Part shown: one piece after another, positions 1-8,424 of the stretch
Layout: the number at the start of each line of letters is the position of its first letter
Numbering within the stretch: position 1 is the first letter of the stretch
Source: an uncultured Muribaculaceae bacterium
GTDB lineage: Bacteria; Bacteroidota; Bacteroidia; Bacteroidales; Muribaculaceae
Length of the DNA stretch: 34,734 nucleotides
Assembly (NCBI GenBank): GCA_910578365.1
Contig: CAJTRC010000017.1
Location: 1-34,734 of the forward strand
Direction of reading: 5' to 3'
The notes under the pieces: model-generated
The model's input: the letters and a program-made list of their open reading frames with translations, nothing else
Told to the model about the DNA's origin: nothing
Database searches by the model: none
Translations under genes and position numbers: made by a program

Positions 1-2
1 GC

Positions 3-128
3 AAACTCATGGGTCATAAAGCCATGACTGTCTGCAGCATCATAGCAAACCGCTTCAACACCGAGGCCAACCCCAACTATAAATCGGGCATACGCGACCT
101 TATCGGCACTGTACTCGACCGCATCTAA
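3..128 (+). CDS. C-terminal fragment of probable uridine/nucleoside phosphorylase
   Basis: The frame enters at the window edge and ends with TAA at 126-128, giving the last 41 residues. The tail contains MGHKAMTVCSIIANR followed by an amphipathic last helix ending in LDRI. This resembles the C-terminus of Bacteroidetes nucleoside phosphorylases of the uridine phosphorylase type, which split uridine with phosphate into uracil and ribose-1-phosphate in the cytoplasm. The active site is outside the window, so the assignment rests only on the tail. It converges on rodA and is closed by a very strong palindromic hairpin. Another phosphorylase of the same superfamily cannot be excluded. Confidence 0.5.
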   Translation, partial: KLMGHKAMTVCSIIANRFNTEANPNYKSGIRDLIGTVLDRI

Positions 129-137
129 AAGCCTTAT

Positions 138-197
138 AGCTTGTTAAATAACAGAAGAGGCCGCCCCGGGGCGGCCTCTTCTGTTATTTAACAAGCT
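138..197. terminator. perfect 60-bp palindrome, bidirectional terminator
   Basis: Bases 138-167 are the exact reverse complement of 168-197: 30 paired bases per arm with a GC-rich centre (CCGCCCCGGGGCGG) and AT-rich outer arms. In RNA the tip would open to a small loop. It sits between the stop of the phosphorylase (128) and the stop of rodA (277), two convergent genes, so termination from both sides is the natural reading. The T-rich stretch is inside the outer arm rather than after the stem. Confidence 0.8.
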
Positions 198-276
198 CTT
201 AATCAAAATGGGGTGTAAACGGGAACTTCTTCTCAATGGTTTTCCCCAAAAAACTGCGGAGGTAGCATCCAAGCTG

Positions 277-1740
277 TCAACGCCGCACCATCTTGCGGTT
301 GGCGTCGATGCGCAGCAGTATGAACAGCAGTATTGTGAAGCCCCACAGCGATGAACCGCCGTAACTGAAGAACGGCAGCGGTATGCCTATGACAGGGCAC
401 AGGCCTATGACCATGCCTATATTGATACAGAAGTGGAATATCAGGTATGATGCCACACAGTAGGCGTACACTCGGCCGAAGGTGGTGGGCTGGCGTTCGG
501 CGAGAGTTATTATGCGCAGTATCAGTATCAGAAACATCATGGTCACTGCCAAAGCGCCGGCAAAACCTTCTTCCTCGCCTATGGTGCAGAATATGAAGTC
601 GGTGTGCTGTTCGGGCACATATTTGAGCTTGGTCTGGGTACCGTTGAGGAAGCCTTTGCCCCAGAAACCGCCTGAGCCGATGGCTATCTTCGACTGGTTT
701 ACGTTATAGCCGGCTCCGCGCAGGTCTTCGACTATGCCCACAGCTACAAGCACACGCTGCTGCTGGTGGGGCTGCAGATAGTTGAAAGCTACATTCACCG
801 AAAACATGAACATTACCGACAGCAGGCCTGTGGCAGTAGCGATAAAGAGTTTGCGCCTGCGCAAGCGTATTGCCTCGAACGCCACGTAAAGGCATGCGGC
901 TATTATGGCGCCGAGCATTACGGGCATGCCGGGAATATCGATATTGCAAAAGCTGAGCACTGCCAGTACGATTGCCAGCGAGGCAAAGCCCAGTACCAGA
1001 TTGCGTGTAACCGTGAAGTGTTTGTCGTAGATGAAACTCATGGCTATGATTATAAGTGCAATCATAACCATTATGGCAAATTCGCCCGACGGAATGCCCA
1101 GGATGCCGACATCTGTGAATTTGACCACGACCACAAATATGACTACCGAAATCAGGGCTGCGAACAATACCAGACCGCTCATGCCCTCGCGGTAGAGCAC
1201 AAAGAACAAGGCCATGAACGTGAGTGCCGAACCGGTTTCGTTCTGATTCAGAATCAGCGCTACGGGCAGTAATATGATTACCAGTGCCTTGACATAGTTC
1301 GAAAATTTGGCGTTCAGTATAAAATGGTAGCCGCTGAACAGCTTGGCCAATGCCAGTGCCGTGGCGAATTTGGCGAACTCAGCCGGCTGCAGGCTCATTG
1401 AACCGAATGAAATCCATGAACGTGAGCCTTTTATGTCGTGTGCCACATATGGCGTTATAAGCAACAGTAGCATCACCACCACATATATCGGAAAGGCGTA
1501 TGTTTCGTACATGCGGCTGTCGATAAGCAAAATTACGAGGCCCAACAGAAACGAAAGTCCAATCCAGCGTACCTGTTTGCCCGAAAATTCGTCGGCCGAG
1601 AACATGTTGGCCTGGTCGAAGTCGTAGCTTGCCGCATAGATGCTCACCACTCCTGCCGCCACCATTAGCAGGTATAACAGAACTGTAATCCAGTCGATGT
1701 TGCGCAATATCGACGCGCCGCTGTTTCTTTGCTGTATCAT
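277..1740 (-). CDS. rodA: RodA, peptidoglycan glycosyltransferase of the elongasome
   Basis: 487 aa, SEDS family (FtsW/RodA/SpoVE). SEDS proteins polymerise lipid II into glycan strands in the inner membrane and pair with a class B PBP. The protein is almost entirely hydrophobic with about ten membrane segments. SEDS signatures are visible: KGSRSWI followed by LQPAEFAK near residues 105-125, the EQHTDFIFC loop and the C-terminal GIPLPFFSYGGSS motif. Pairing with the PBP2 gene 12 bp upstream and with mreBCD makes it RodA rather than FtsW. It starts at ATG 1740 and is the last gene of the purH-mre operon, ending before the palindromic terminator. Length is somewhat above that of proteobacterial RodA, with an extra hydrophobic stretch in the middle. 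Confidence 0.95.
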   Translation of the reverse strand: MIQQRNSGASILRNIDWITVLLYLLMVAAGVVSIYAASYDFDQANMFSADEFSGKQVRWIGLSFLLGLVILLIDSRMYETYAFPIYVVVMLLLLITPYVAHDIKGSRSWISFGSMSLQPAEFAKFATALALAKLFSGYHFILNAKFSNYVKALVIILLPVALILNQNETGSALTFMALFFVLYREGMSGLVLFAALISVVIFVVVVKFTDVGILGIPSGEFAIMVMIALIIIAMSFIYDKHFTVTRNLVLGFASLAIVLAVLSFCNIDIPGMPVMLGAIIAACLYVAFEAIRLRRRKLFIATATGLLSVMFMFSVNVAFNYLQPHQQQRVLVAVGIVEDLRGAGYNVNQSKIAIGSGGFWGKGFLNGTQTKLKYVPEQHTDFIFCTIGEEEGFAGALAVTMMFLILILRIITLAERQPTTFGRVYAYCVASYLIFHFCINIGMVIGLCPVIGIPLPFFSYGGSSLWGFTILLFILLRIDANRKMVRR

Positions 1741-1752
1741 GGTTTACTGCTA

Positions 1753-3816
1753 TTATTTTTTATTGACAGTGGATGTGGAGTCGGGAGCGAAAGCCGAGCC
1801 GAGCTTGTCGGCCAGACCGGAAGCGAATTTCTGGGCACTCAGCGATGCCTTCGGCCGGCTTATGATTGAAGAATCCGTTTTCGATTCGGTTTTCCGAGCC
1901 TTTTTGTTGCCGTTCTTTTCCTTGGTTTTGTTTTTGTCGGTCTTTGCCGTCTTCGGTTTGGGCGGTTTTGGCGGGGCGTAGTGTACGCTCATGTTCATCA
2001 TCTGTTCCTCCATGCCTTTTCGTGCCGGCGAAATGGTGCGGTTGAGATACTTTTCCATTACCAGCGAGCCGATAGGCACACCGTAGGTAGCGCCCCAGCC
2101 GCCGCCTTCGATGTATGCGCAGACTGCTATTTTAGGGTTTTCGTACGGTGCAAAGCCCATGAAGGCCGAGTGGTCCTGGCCGTGGGGGTTCTGGGCTGTG
2201 CCTGTCTTGCCGCACACTTCAATGCCCGGAATGGCAGCGCGGCGGCAAGTACCACCCAGCACGGCCATGTGCATGCCTTCGGCCACGTCGTTGTACCAGT
2301 GGGCGTCGACGGTGGGTATATGCTTCTCCAGAAATTCGGCGGGCATTACGGTGTCCTGTATGCTGCGTACTACGTGGGGAGTGATGTAGTGGCCTCGGTT
2401 GGCAATGGTGGCCGAGAGGTTGGCTATCTGCAGCGGTGTGGCCAGAATCTCGCCCTGGCCTATGGATACCGATATAATGGTGTTGGCGCTCCAGTGCCCC
2501 TCGGAGTAGAAGCGGTCGTAGAATTTGGCGTTAGGAATGAATCCGCGGCTTTCGCTGGGAAGGTCTACTCCCAGTTTGTAGCCGTAGCCCATCGACACCA
2601 GATGGTTCTTCCAAATTTCGAAGGCATTCGCCGACGAGCCGTATTTGCTCCTCTTGTCAATCATGGCCTTGAAGCCCCAGCAGAAGAAAGCGTTGCACGA
2701 GGTTTGCAGGGCCGGCTTCAGGGGCAGAGGCGAGCCGTGGGCGTGGCAGCCTACACGCAGGCCGCCGTTGATGTAGCCGTGATAGCATGGGTAGGCTGTC
2801 TGCAGGTTGATGATGCCTTCCTGCAGGAATATCAGGCCCTGGGTGGGCTTGAATGTCGAACCGGGGGGATATGCGGCCATGAGGGCGCGGTCGAACAGCG
2901 GCACGGCGGGGTCTTTGGTGAGCTTGCTGTAGTTGGCGCCTCGCTGGCGGCCTACGAGCAGGCGCGGGTCGTAGGTAGGCGACGACACCATGCAGAGTAT
3001 TTCGCCTGTAGCAGGTTCGATGGCTACCACGGCTCCGCGTTTGCCAACCATAAGCGACTCGGCATACTGCTGCAGCTTGACATCGATGCTCAGGTAGAGG
3101 TCGCGTCCGCTCACAGCCTCTACGTCGCGGGCTCCGTTTTCGTAGCGGCCCTGAATGCGTCCGCGGGCATCGCGTATAAGTATTTCGGTACCCTTTTCGC
3201 CGCGCAGATATTCTTCGTAGCTTTTTTCCACGCCGAGGTCACCGGTATAGTCGCCGGCGGCATAATACGGGTCGCGCTCTATGTCGGTACGGTTCACCTC
3301 GCGTATGTTGCCCAGTATGTTGGCACCGGTGGGGAAGGCGTACTGGCGCAGTATCCGTTTTTGTATAAAGAAGCCTGGAAAGCGGTATAGCTTTTCCTGC
3401 AGCCGGCCATAGTCCTCCGACGACAACTGGACTATAAGCCTCTGCGGCGTATACGATGAATAGCCGGGATTGAGGCGTTTGTCGCGCATGTCGCTGAGGC
3501 GTTTCAGCAGCTGAGCCTTGGTCAGGTTCAGTGTCCGGCAGAAGTCAAGGGTATCGAATTCCTGCACGTCGCGTGGTATCAGCATCACGTCGTAAGCAGG
3601 CTGGTTGTATACCACAAGAGTGCTGTCGCGGTCGTAGATAAGGCCGCGCGAGGGGTACACCGTCTTTTTCAGGAAGGCGTTCGAATCGGCCGACTGCTTG
3701 TATGTGCTGTCGTGTATCTGCAGATCGAAAAGGCGGAATATGAAAATAGCGGCGACTATGGCGACAAAGGCGCCGATTACATATTTTCTTTTTTCGAGAT
3801 TATAGTTTTTTCTCAC
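1753..3816 (-). CDS. mrdA: Penicillin-binding protein 2 (elongasome transpeptidase)
   Basis: 687 aa class B PBP that cross-links lateral-wall peptidoglycan in the periplasm, partner of RodA. A short cytoplasmic start is followed by one membrane anchor (about residues 12-30), a PBP dimerisation domain (about 50-220) and the transpeptidase domain. Catalytic motifs are intact: S320-T-F-K323 (SxxK), S373-C-N375 (SxN) and K537-T-G539. The only plausible start is GTG at 3816, lying 17 bases inside the end of mreD; it gives MRKNYNLEKRKYV directly before the anchor. The last ~75 residues (from about 612) form a Lys/Pro/Thr/Ser-rich, probably disordered tail beyond the catalytic domain. Translational coupling to mreD is likely. 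Confidence 0.95.
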   Translation of the reverse strand: MRKNYNLEKRKYVIGAFVAIVAAIFIFRLFDLQIHDSTYKQSADSNAFLKKTVYPSRGLIYDRDSTLVVYNQPAYDVMLIPRDVQEFDTLDFCRTLNLTKAQLLKRLSDMRDKRLNPGYSSYTPQRLIVQLSSEDYGRLQEKLYRFPGFFIQKRILRQYAFPTGANILGNIREVNRTDIERDPYYAAGDYTGDLGVEKSYEEYLRGEKGTEILIRDARGRIQGRYENGARDVEAVSGRDLYLSIDVKLQQYAESLMVGKRGAVVAIEPATGEILCMVSSPTYDPRLLVGRQRGANYSKLTKDPAVPLFDRALMAAYPPGSTFKPTQGLIFLQEGIINLQTAYPCYHGYINGGLRVGCHAHGSPLPLKPALQTSCNAFFCWGFKAMIDKRSKYGSSANAFEIWKNHLVSMGYGYKLGVDLPSESRGFIPNAKFYDRFYSEGHWSANTIISVSIGQGEILATPLQIANLSATIANRGHYITPHVVRSIQDTVMPAEFLEKHIPTVDAHWYNDVAEGMHMAVLGGTCRRAAIPGIEVCGKTGTAQNPHGQDHSAFMGFAPYENPKIAVCAYIEGGGWGATYGVPIGSLVMEKYLNRTISPARKGMEEQMMNMSVHYAPPKPPKPKTAKTDKNKTKEKNGNKKARKTESKTDSSIISRPKASLSAQKFASGLADKLGSAFAPDSTSTVNKK

Positions 3817-4327
3817 GTTGGCGTTGTCGTATCGACAGGCTGTCGATAGCGTATATAATTACGAATGTAAATATGGTGCTGCATACTATCCGCAGCAGCA
3901 TCAGACTGAAGTTGTGAAACTGGAATGCCTCTATCGCGAATACCATACAGCAATAGAGCAGTGTCATCGTAAGCAGATATTTCATGTATGGCGCATAGCC
4001 CATGGTACGCAGCGACGGACGCATGCCGGCCAGGTCGTCGTCGAAGCTCATATACAGATGGTACACAGGCTTGCGTGCGAAGGCCAGCAGGGTGCATGCC
4101 AGAGCGTTCACGCCCTGGGTGTCGCCGAATATGTCCACGGCCAGGCCGGTGATGAAAGCCAGTGTAAGCGAGATGTTGGTACCCAGCGTCACCGGCAGGC
4201 TGATTATCACGTATATGAACACCAGCGGCACTGCCACATTGAACAGTATCAGGTTGTTGAAGATTATGGCCTGGACGGGTACAAGCAGTAATATCGACAA
4301 CAATATGTTCACCAGGGTCTTGCTCAT
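3800..4327 (-). CDS. mreD: MreD, rod-shape-determining membrane protein
   Basis: 175 aa integral membrane protein with about five hydrophobic segments, the expected size and topology for MreD, which links MreC and the PBP2/RodA pair in the inner membrane. The segment GLAVDIFGDTQGVNAL around residues 61-76 fits the conserved G-x-x-x-D region of MreD. The ATG at 4327 overlaps the mreC stop as ATGA, and its 3' end overlaps mrdA by 17 bp. MreD is poorly conserved in sequence, so position between mreC and mrdA is an important part of the assignment. Confidence 0.93.
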   Translation of the reverse strand: MSKTLVNILLSILLLVPVQAIIFNNLILFNVAVPLVFIYVIISLPVTLGTNISLTLAFITGLAVDIFGDTQGVNALACTLLAFARKPVYHLYMSFDDDLAGMRPSLRTMGYAPYMKYLLTMTLLYCCMVFAIEAFQFHNFSLMLLRIVCSTIFTFVIIYAIDSLSIRQRQREKKL

Positions 4328-5202
4328 TGTTTGAACGGGTTCTTGATGTTTTCTTCTTCTTCCTCTTTCTCGCCGGCCTCAAGAGCCTTGAGTTCGGGGC
4401 GGTAGTTGTTCACAACCACCTGCACATTGCTCAGTGTGGTAAAGTCGGCAAAGAGCTTTATCTTGAGAGTGAAGAAGTTTTCTTTGCGGTTTTGGTTGTC
4501 ACTGATTACGCGCCCAACAGGTATTCCGGGCGGGAATATGGCTGAGTAGCCGCTGGTCACCACTGTGTCGCCCTTGTGGTATATGGTGTGTCGCGGCAGT
4601 TCCTCCAGCAGCGCCACAGTGGGGTCGGAGCCGTTCCATACCAGCGAGCCGAAGCCGTCGCTGTTCTTCACCTTGCACGAAAGGCGGAAATTGGGGTTGA
4701 GCAGCGATATCACGCGGGCCGTGTGCGGGCCTACGTTGCTTACAATGCCTACCACGCCGTTCTGGTCAATCACACCCCACTCGGGTTTCAGGCCGTCGTT
4801 GCTGCCTTTATTGATGGTGATGTAGTTGTACGGTTTCGACACGGAGTTATTTATCACGTGCGCTACAATAAACTCAAAGTGCTGCATGGTGGAGTCAACT
4901 TTCATGGTATCGGTGAAGTTCTTCTCATGCAGTATGTCGAGCTGTTCGCGCAGGTTCACTACCTCCTGCTGTAGCGCGGCGTTGCGGGCATTGAGGTCGG
5001 CATTGATTTCGCGCAGGTTGAAGTAGGAGGTAATTTCGTTGCTCAGGCTGTATGTGCCCGATGCCACGGCGTTGGCCGAGGTCAGATACACATGGTGCTG
5101 GTAGGGGTTATGCTTGAACAACAGCATGCAGCTGATCACCACATAGATGATGAACAGAAACCACTTGCTGTTGTTCCGGAAAAATGCAATAAGTTCGTTC
5201 AC
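4324..5202 (-). CDS. mreC: MreC, rod-shape-determining protein
   Basis: 292 aa. One membrane anchor (about residues 12-29), then a periplasmic coiled coil (about 55-95, rich in Leu, Asn, Glu) and the two beta-barrel-like MreC subdomains; VINNSVSKPYNYITINKGSNDG and GVVGIVSNVGPHTARV are typical of the family. MreC activates PBP2 and scaffolds the elongasome. It lies 6 bp downstream of mreB and overlaps mreD by ATGA. The C-terminus carries a short Glu-rich run (GEKEEEEEN). Confidence 0.95.
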   Translation of the reverse strand: MNELIAFFRNNSKWFLFIIYVVISCMLLFKHNPYQHHVYLTSANAVASGTYSLSNEITSYFNLREINADLNARNAALQQEVVNLREQLDILHEKNFTDTMKVDSTMQHFEFIVAHVINNSVSKPYNYITINKGSNDGLKPEWGVIDQNGVVGIVSNVGPHTARVISLLNPNFRLSCKVKNSDGFGSLVWNGSDPTVALLEELPRHTIYHKGDTVVTSGYSAIFPPGIPVGRVISDNQNRKENFFTLKIKLFADFTTLSNVQVVVNNYRPELKALEAGEKEEEEENIKNPFKQ

Positions 5203-5208
5203 GTTCTC

Positions 5209-6228
5209 TTATCGGATGAGGAACGAGAATTTGTCGATATTCTTCAGCGCCACACCGGTGCCCTTGGCCACTGCCAGCAGGGGGTCTTCGGCAATATGGA
5301 ACTGTATGCCTATTTTGTCGGTCAGACGTTTGTCAAGCCCGCGCAGCATGGCGCCGCCGCCGGCCAGATAGATGCCGTTGCGTACAATGTCGGCATAGAG
5401 TTCGGGCGGAGTCTGCTCAAGCGCGCCCAGTACGGCAGCCTCGATTTTGGAGATGGTCTTCTCTATGCAGTGGCTGATTTCCTGGTAGCTCACCGGCACT
5501 TCCATAGGCAGGGCAGTCATTACGTTGGGGCCGTGTACTATGTAGTCCTCGGGCGGATTGTCGAGTTCGGTCAGGGCCGATCCTACGTGCATTTTAATCT
5601 GCTCGGCGGTGCGTACGCCCACCTTCACGTTGTGTGCGCGACGCATGTGGTTCTGGATGTCTTCGGTGAGGTCGTCGCCGGCAATCTGTATGCTCTTGTT
5701 GCTGACGATGCCGCCCAGCGATATCACGGCGATTTCGGTAGTACCGCCGCCTATGTCCACAATCATGTTGCCTTCGGGGGCTTCAACGTCAAGACCGATG
5801 CCCAAGGCAGCCGCCATGGGTTCGTAAATCATGTACACGTCGCGGCCGTCGGCATGCTCCGACGAGTCGCGCACGGCGCGGATTTCCACTTCGGTCGAGC
5901 CGGAAGGTATGCCTACAACCATGCGCAGCGAGGGCGAGAACCAGTTGCTTTTGCTGCTGGCCTTCTTCACCAGGCCGCGAATCATAAGTTCGGCGGCGTT
6001 GAAGTCGGCAATTACACCTTTGCGCAGCGGACGCACTGTGCGGATGCGCGGATGACTTTTGCCTTCCATCAGGTGGGCTTCGTTGCCCACGGCTATGAGC
6101 TTGTCGGTGCGGTTGTCGAGGGCCACAATCGACGGCTCGTTTATTACAATCTTGTCGTTATGGATTATTATCGTGTTGGCTGTGCCAAGGTCGATAGCGA
6201 TTTCTTTTGTAAGCGAAAACAGCTTCAT
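5209..6228 (-). CDS. mreB: MreB, actin-like rod-shape protein
   Basis: 339 aa, normal family length. MreB polymerises with ATP under the inner membrane and steers the wall-elongation machinery. Actin-fold motifs are visible: AIDLGTANT at 11-19 (phosphate 1), DIGGGTTEIA at 158-167 (phosphate 2) and LAGGGAMLRGLD near 290-301 (adenosine pocket). It starts at ATG 6228, 27 bp after the purH stop, and is followed after 6 bp by mreC. No promoter-like box was seen in the short gap, so co-transcription with purH is likely. Confidence 0.97.
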   Translation of the reverse strand: MKLFSLTKEIAIDLGTANTIIIHNDKIVINEPSIVALDNRTDKLIAVGNEAHLMEGKSHPRIRTVRPLRKGVIADFNAAELMIRGLVKKASSKSNWFSPSLRMVVGIPSGSTEVEIRAVRDSSEHADGRDVYMIYEPMAAALGIGLDVEAPEGNMIVDIGGGTTEIAVISLGGIVSNKSIQIAGDDLTEDIQNHMRRAHNVKVGVRTAEQIKMHVGSALTELDNPPEDYIVHGPNVMTALPMEVPVSYQEISHCIEKTISKIEAAVLGALEQTPPELYADIVRNGIYLAGGGAMLRGLDKRLTDKIGIQFHIAEDPLLAVAKGTGVALKNIDKFSFLIR

Positions 6229-6255
6229 TTTCTATGGGTGGTGGAGAAGAGTGAA

Positions 6256-7797
6256 TTAGTGTTTGAAGTGGCGGAAACCGGTCATGACCATGGTCATGCC
6301 GTTCTTTTGGCAATATTCCACTGAGTCGGTGTCGCGGATTGAGCCGCCCGGCTGGATTACATAGTCAATGCCCTCGGCATGTGCTATCTCCACACAGTCG
6401 GCAAAGGGGAAGAAGGCGTCGGAGGCCATAATTGCGCCCTTGAGGTCGAAATTAAAGCTCTTGGCTTTCTCTATGGCGTGGCGCAGAGCGTCGACACGCG
6501 AAGTCTGGCCTACTCCCGAGGCGATAAGCTGTCCGTTGCGTGCCAGCACAATAGCGTTGCTCTTGGAGTGCTTCACAATTTTATTGGCGAAAATCATGTC
6601 TTCGGCCATTTCGGGCGAAAGGCTGTCGCCGGCCACAAGCTTGAGGTCCTCGGCTGTTTCAACCTTGGTGTCGCGCTGCTGACGCAGGGCACCGTTGAGC
6701 AGTGTGCGCACGGTGTATTTGTTGGCGGCTTCGCAGAGCTGCACCAGTATGATACGGTTCTTTTTTTGGCGTAATATGGCCAGTGCGTCGTCGGTATATG
6801 CCGGAGCTATGATTACCTCGAAGAAAATCTTGCCGATTTCTGCGGCTGCGATAGCGTCGACTTCAGTATTGGTAATTATCACGCCGCCGAATGCCGATAC
6901 GGGATCGCCGGCCAAAGCGTCGGTCCAGGCATGGGCGAGAGTGCCGCGTGTAGCCAGACCGCATGCGTTGTTGTGCTTAAGTATGGCTACTGTAGGTTTG
7001 GCGGCGTCGAATTCGGCTATGAGCGATGTGGCGGCGTCAATGTCCAGCAGGTTGTTGTATGATATTTCTTTGCCATGCAGCTGAGTGAACATTTCATCGA
7101 ATTTGCCGAAAAATATGCCTTCCTGGTGGGGATTCTCGCCATAGCGCAGACTCATAGAGCCGTCAATGGCCAGACGCAGGGCGCTTTGGTGCTTCTCGGC
7201 GGCAGGCCGGTCAAAATAGTTGAATATGGCGCTGTCGTAAGCCGATGATACTCCAAAGGCTTCCTTGGCCAGGAAGCGGCGTTCGTCGAGGGTAGTGGCG
7301 GCTCCGTGTTCGCTAATCATGCCTGCGAGGGCGGCGTATTGGGCTTTCGATGCCACTATAGCCACGTCGTTGAAGTTTTTGGCAGCGGCGCGGATGAGCG
7401 ATATGCCGCCTATGTCTATTTTTTCTATGATGTCGGCTTCGGGAGCGCCCGATGCCACAGTTGCTTCAAAAGGATAGAGGTCGACGATTACCAGGTCGAT
7501 GGCCGGAATTTCATATTCGCGGCACTGGGCAACGTCGTTCTCATTGTCGCGGCGGTTGAGAATACCGCCGAAGACTTTAGGATGAAGAGTCTTAACGCGA
7601 CCGCCCAAAATCGATGGGTAACCGGTAAGGTCTTCTACCGCTTCACATTCATAGCCAAGCGATTCTATAAATGAACGTGTACCGCCGGTTGACAGGAATT
7701 TTACACCGTCGTCGTGCAGTTTCTTAAGGATTTCATCGAGTCCGTCTTTGTGGAAAACCGACACCAGGGCGGTGCGGATTTTTTTGAGTTCTGACAT
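6256..7797 (-). CDS. purH: Bifunctional AICAR formyltransferase / IMP cyclohydrolase
   Basis: 513 aa from ATG 7797 (MSELKKIRTALVSV). It catalyses the last two steps of de novo IMP synthesis in the cytoplasm. The N-terminal MGS-like cyclohydrolase domain shows GGRVKTLHP (65-73); the transformylase domain contains SLRYGENPHQ, LKHNNACGLA and DAFFPFADCVE. An in-frame ATG at 7824 would add nine residues, but it overlaps a promoter-like box (7826-7833) whose transcript would begin near 7819, so 7797 is preferred. First gene of the purH-mreBCD-mrdA-rodA operon, an arrangement known from other Bacteroidales. Confidence 0.96.
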   Translation of the reverse strand: MSELKKIRTALVSVFHKDGLDEILKKLHDDGVKFLSTGGTRSFIESLGYECEAVEDLTGYPSILGGRVKTLHPKVFGGILNRRDNENDVAQCREYEIPAIDLVIVDLYPFEATVASGAPEADIIEKIDIGGISLIRAAAKNFNDVAIVASKAQYAALAGMISEHGAATTLDERRFLAKEAFGVSSAYDSAIFNYFDRPAAEKHQSALRLAIDGSMSLRYGENPHQEGIFFGKFDEMFTQLHGKEISYNNLLDIDAATSLIAEFDAAKPTVAILKHNNACGLATRGTLAHAWTDALAGDPVSAFGGVIITNTEVDAIAAAEIGKIFFEVIIAPAYTDDALAILRQKKNRIILVQLCEAANKYTVRTLLNGALRQQRDTKVETAEDLKLVAGDSLSPEMAEDMIFANKIVKHSKSNAIVLARNGQLIASGVGQTSRVDALRHAIEKAKSFNFDLKGAIMASDAFFPFADCVEIAHAEGIDYVIQPGGSIRDTDSVEYCQKNGMTMVMTGFRHFKH

Positions 7798-7825
7798 AAT
7801 AATCTTGTATATAGCTTTCAGCATG

Positions 7826-7833
7826 CAAATTTA
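7826..7833 (-). promoter_or_regulatory. -7 box (TAAATTTG) of the purH-mre operon
   Basis: Perfect match on the minus strand to the Bacteroidetes sigma-ABfr -7 consensus TAnnTTTG, followed by C. Transcription would start near 7819, about 20 nt before the purH ATG. No clear TTTG -33 element at the usual spacing was seen. Confidence 0.6.
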
Positions 7834-8183
7834 CAAAAATTTCCGTACTCCGCTTGCACAACAAGGCCACGAATTTCAAAAAAATATGTGAAAATTTATG
7901 TTAACGGTGCCGGATTGCTTTTTCTCTTCTTCGTTTGACTTAATTCATGGAGGGGCCTGCTGTACCACGGGCCACAGCGAAGAGCCTGCGCAATAGTCCG
8001 TAATCATCTTCATATCATAGACTTATTAAACCAGCTGTATAAAGTGCCAACTCGCTATGGTATCTTTACCCATGGTGTGATTACAGACAAAATGACACAT
8101 ATCTTCGGTACGATTCGCATGCAGTAATAGCTGCTATCGAAAAAAACGTTTAATACTATCGGCTTTCCGCTCAGCTTATTTGT
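7834..8183. other. Intergenic stretch without a convincing gene; two tandem micro-ORFs
   Basis: Between the divergent purH and the 8215 gene there are 417 bases with no long frame. Apart from the two promoter regions, the only coding-like signals are two short minus-strand frames in tandem: 8026-8100 (24 codons, starting MCHFVCNHTMGKDT) and 7945-8013 (22 codons, starting MKMITDYCAGSS), 12 bases apart. Neither has a recognisable promoter or family. They may be chance, a leader region, or decayed remains of a gene. No tRNA-like or terminator-like fold was noticed. Confidence 0.3.
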
Positions 8184-8192
8184 TTACTTTGC
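8184..8192 (+). promoter_or_regulatory. -7-like box (TTACTTTGC) before the microprotein operon
   Basis: Matches TAnnTTTGC at all but the second position. It lies 22 bases before the ATG at 8215. A weak TTTC at 8164-8167 might act as -33 element but the spacing (16) is short. Confidence 0.4.
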
Positions 8193-8214
8193 AGAGTATT
8201 TAAACAACGCAGTT

Positions 8215-8424
8215 ATGATAGCTTTAAACATTCCACTATTAGCATGGATTATCGTGGCGTGCACTATGGCGGCGCTGATTGTGACCCGCCTGCTGGTATA
8301 TGCCCGCCGTAAATCAAACCACCGCATTAAATTCTTAGGTATTTCAGCTGAAAGCGAGGAACTTTTCGTACCGGGCGACCGTAAACTAAGCGACATGGAT
8401 TACTCCGATGATGACCTCGACTGA
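8215..8424 (+). CDS. Single-pass membrane microprotein
   Basis: 69 aa, family not recognised. One hydrophobic helix (about residues 7-28) is followed by a basic patch (YARRKSNHR) and an acidic tail (LSDMDYSDDDLD). This predicts a single-pass inner-membrane protein with a cytoplasmic charged tail under the positive-inside rule. It has its own promoter-like box and overlaps the start of the downstream exporter gene by 17 bases, which argues for real, coupled translation. A role as accessory subunit of the exporter is a guess from position only. Confidence 0.65.
   Translation: MIALNIPLLAWIIVACTMAALIVTRLLVYARRKSNHRIKFLGISAESEELFVPGDRKLSDMDYSDDDLD

Noticed and set aside
1981..3390. 469-codon plus-strand frame opposite mrdA
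   Set aside because: It is antisense to PBP2, whose motifs are intact; the encoded protein has no family features and is rich in Ala, Val, His, Gly as expected from reading the complement of GC-rich third positions.
5092..6324. 410-codon plus-strand frame opposite mreC/mreB
   Set aside because: Spans several well-defined minus-strand genes and their boundaries; it is a shadow of codon bias.
7834..8183. tRNA or riboswitch in the purH upstream gap
   Set aside because: No cloverleaf with TTCGA-type T-loop and no recognisable purine-aptamer pairing could be found by eye.
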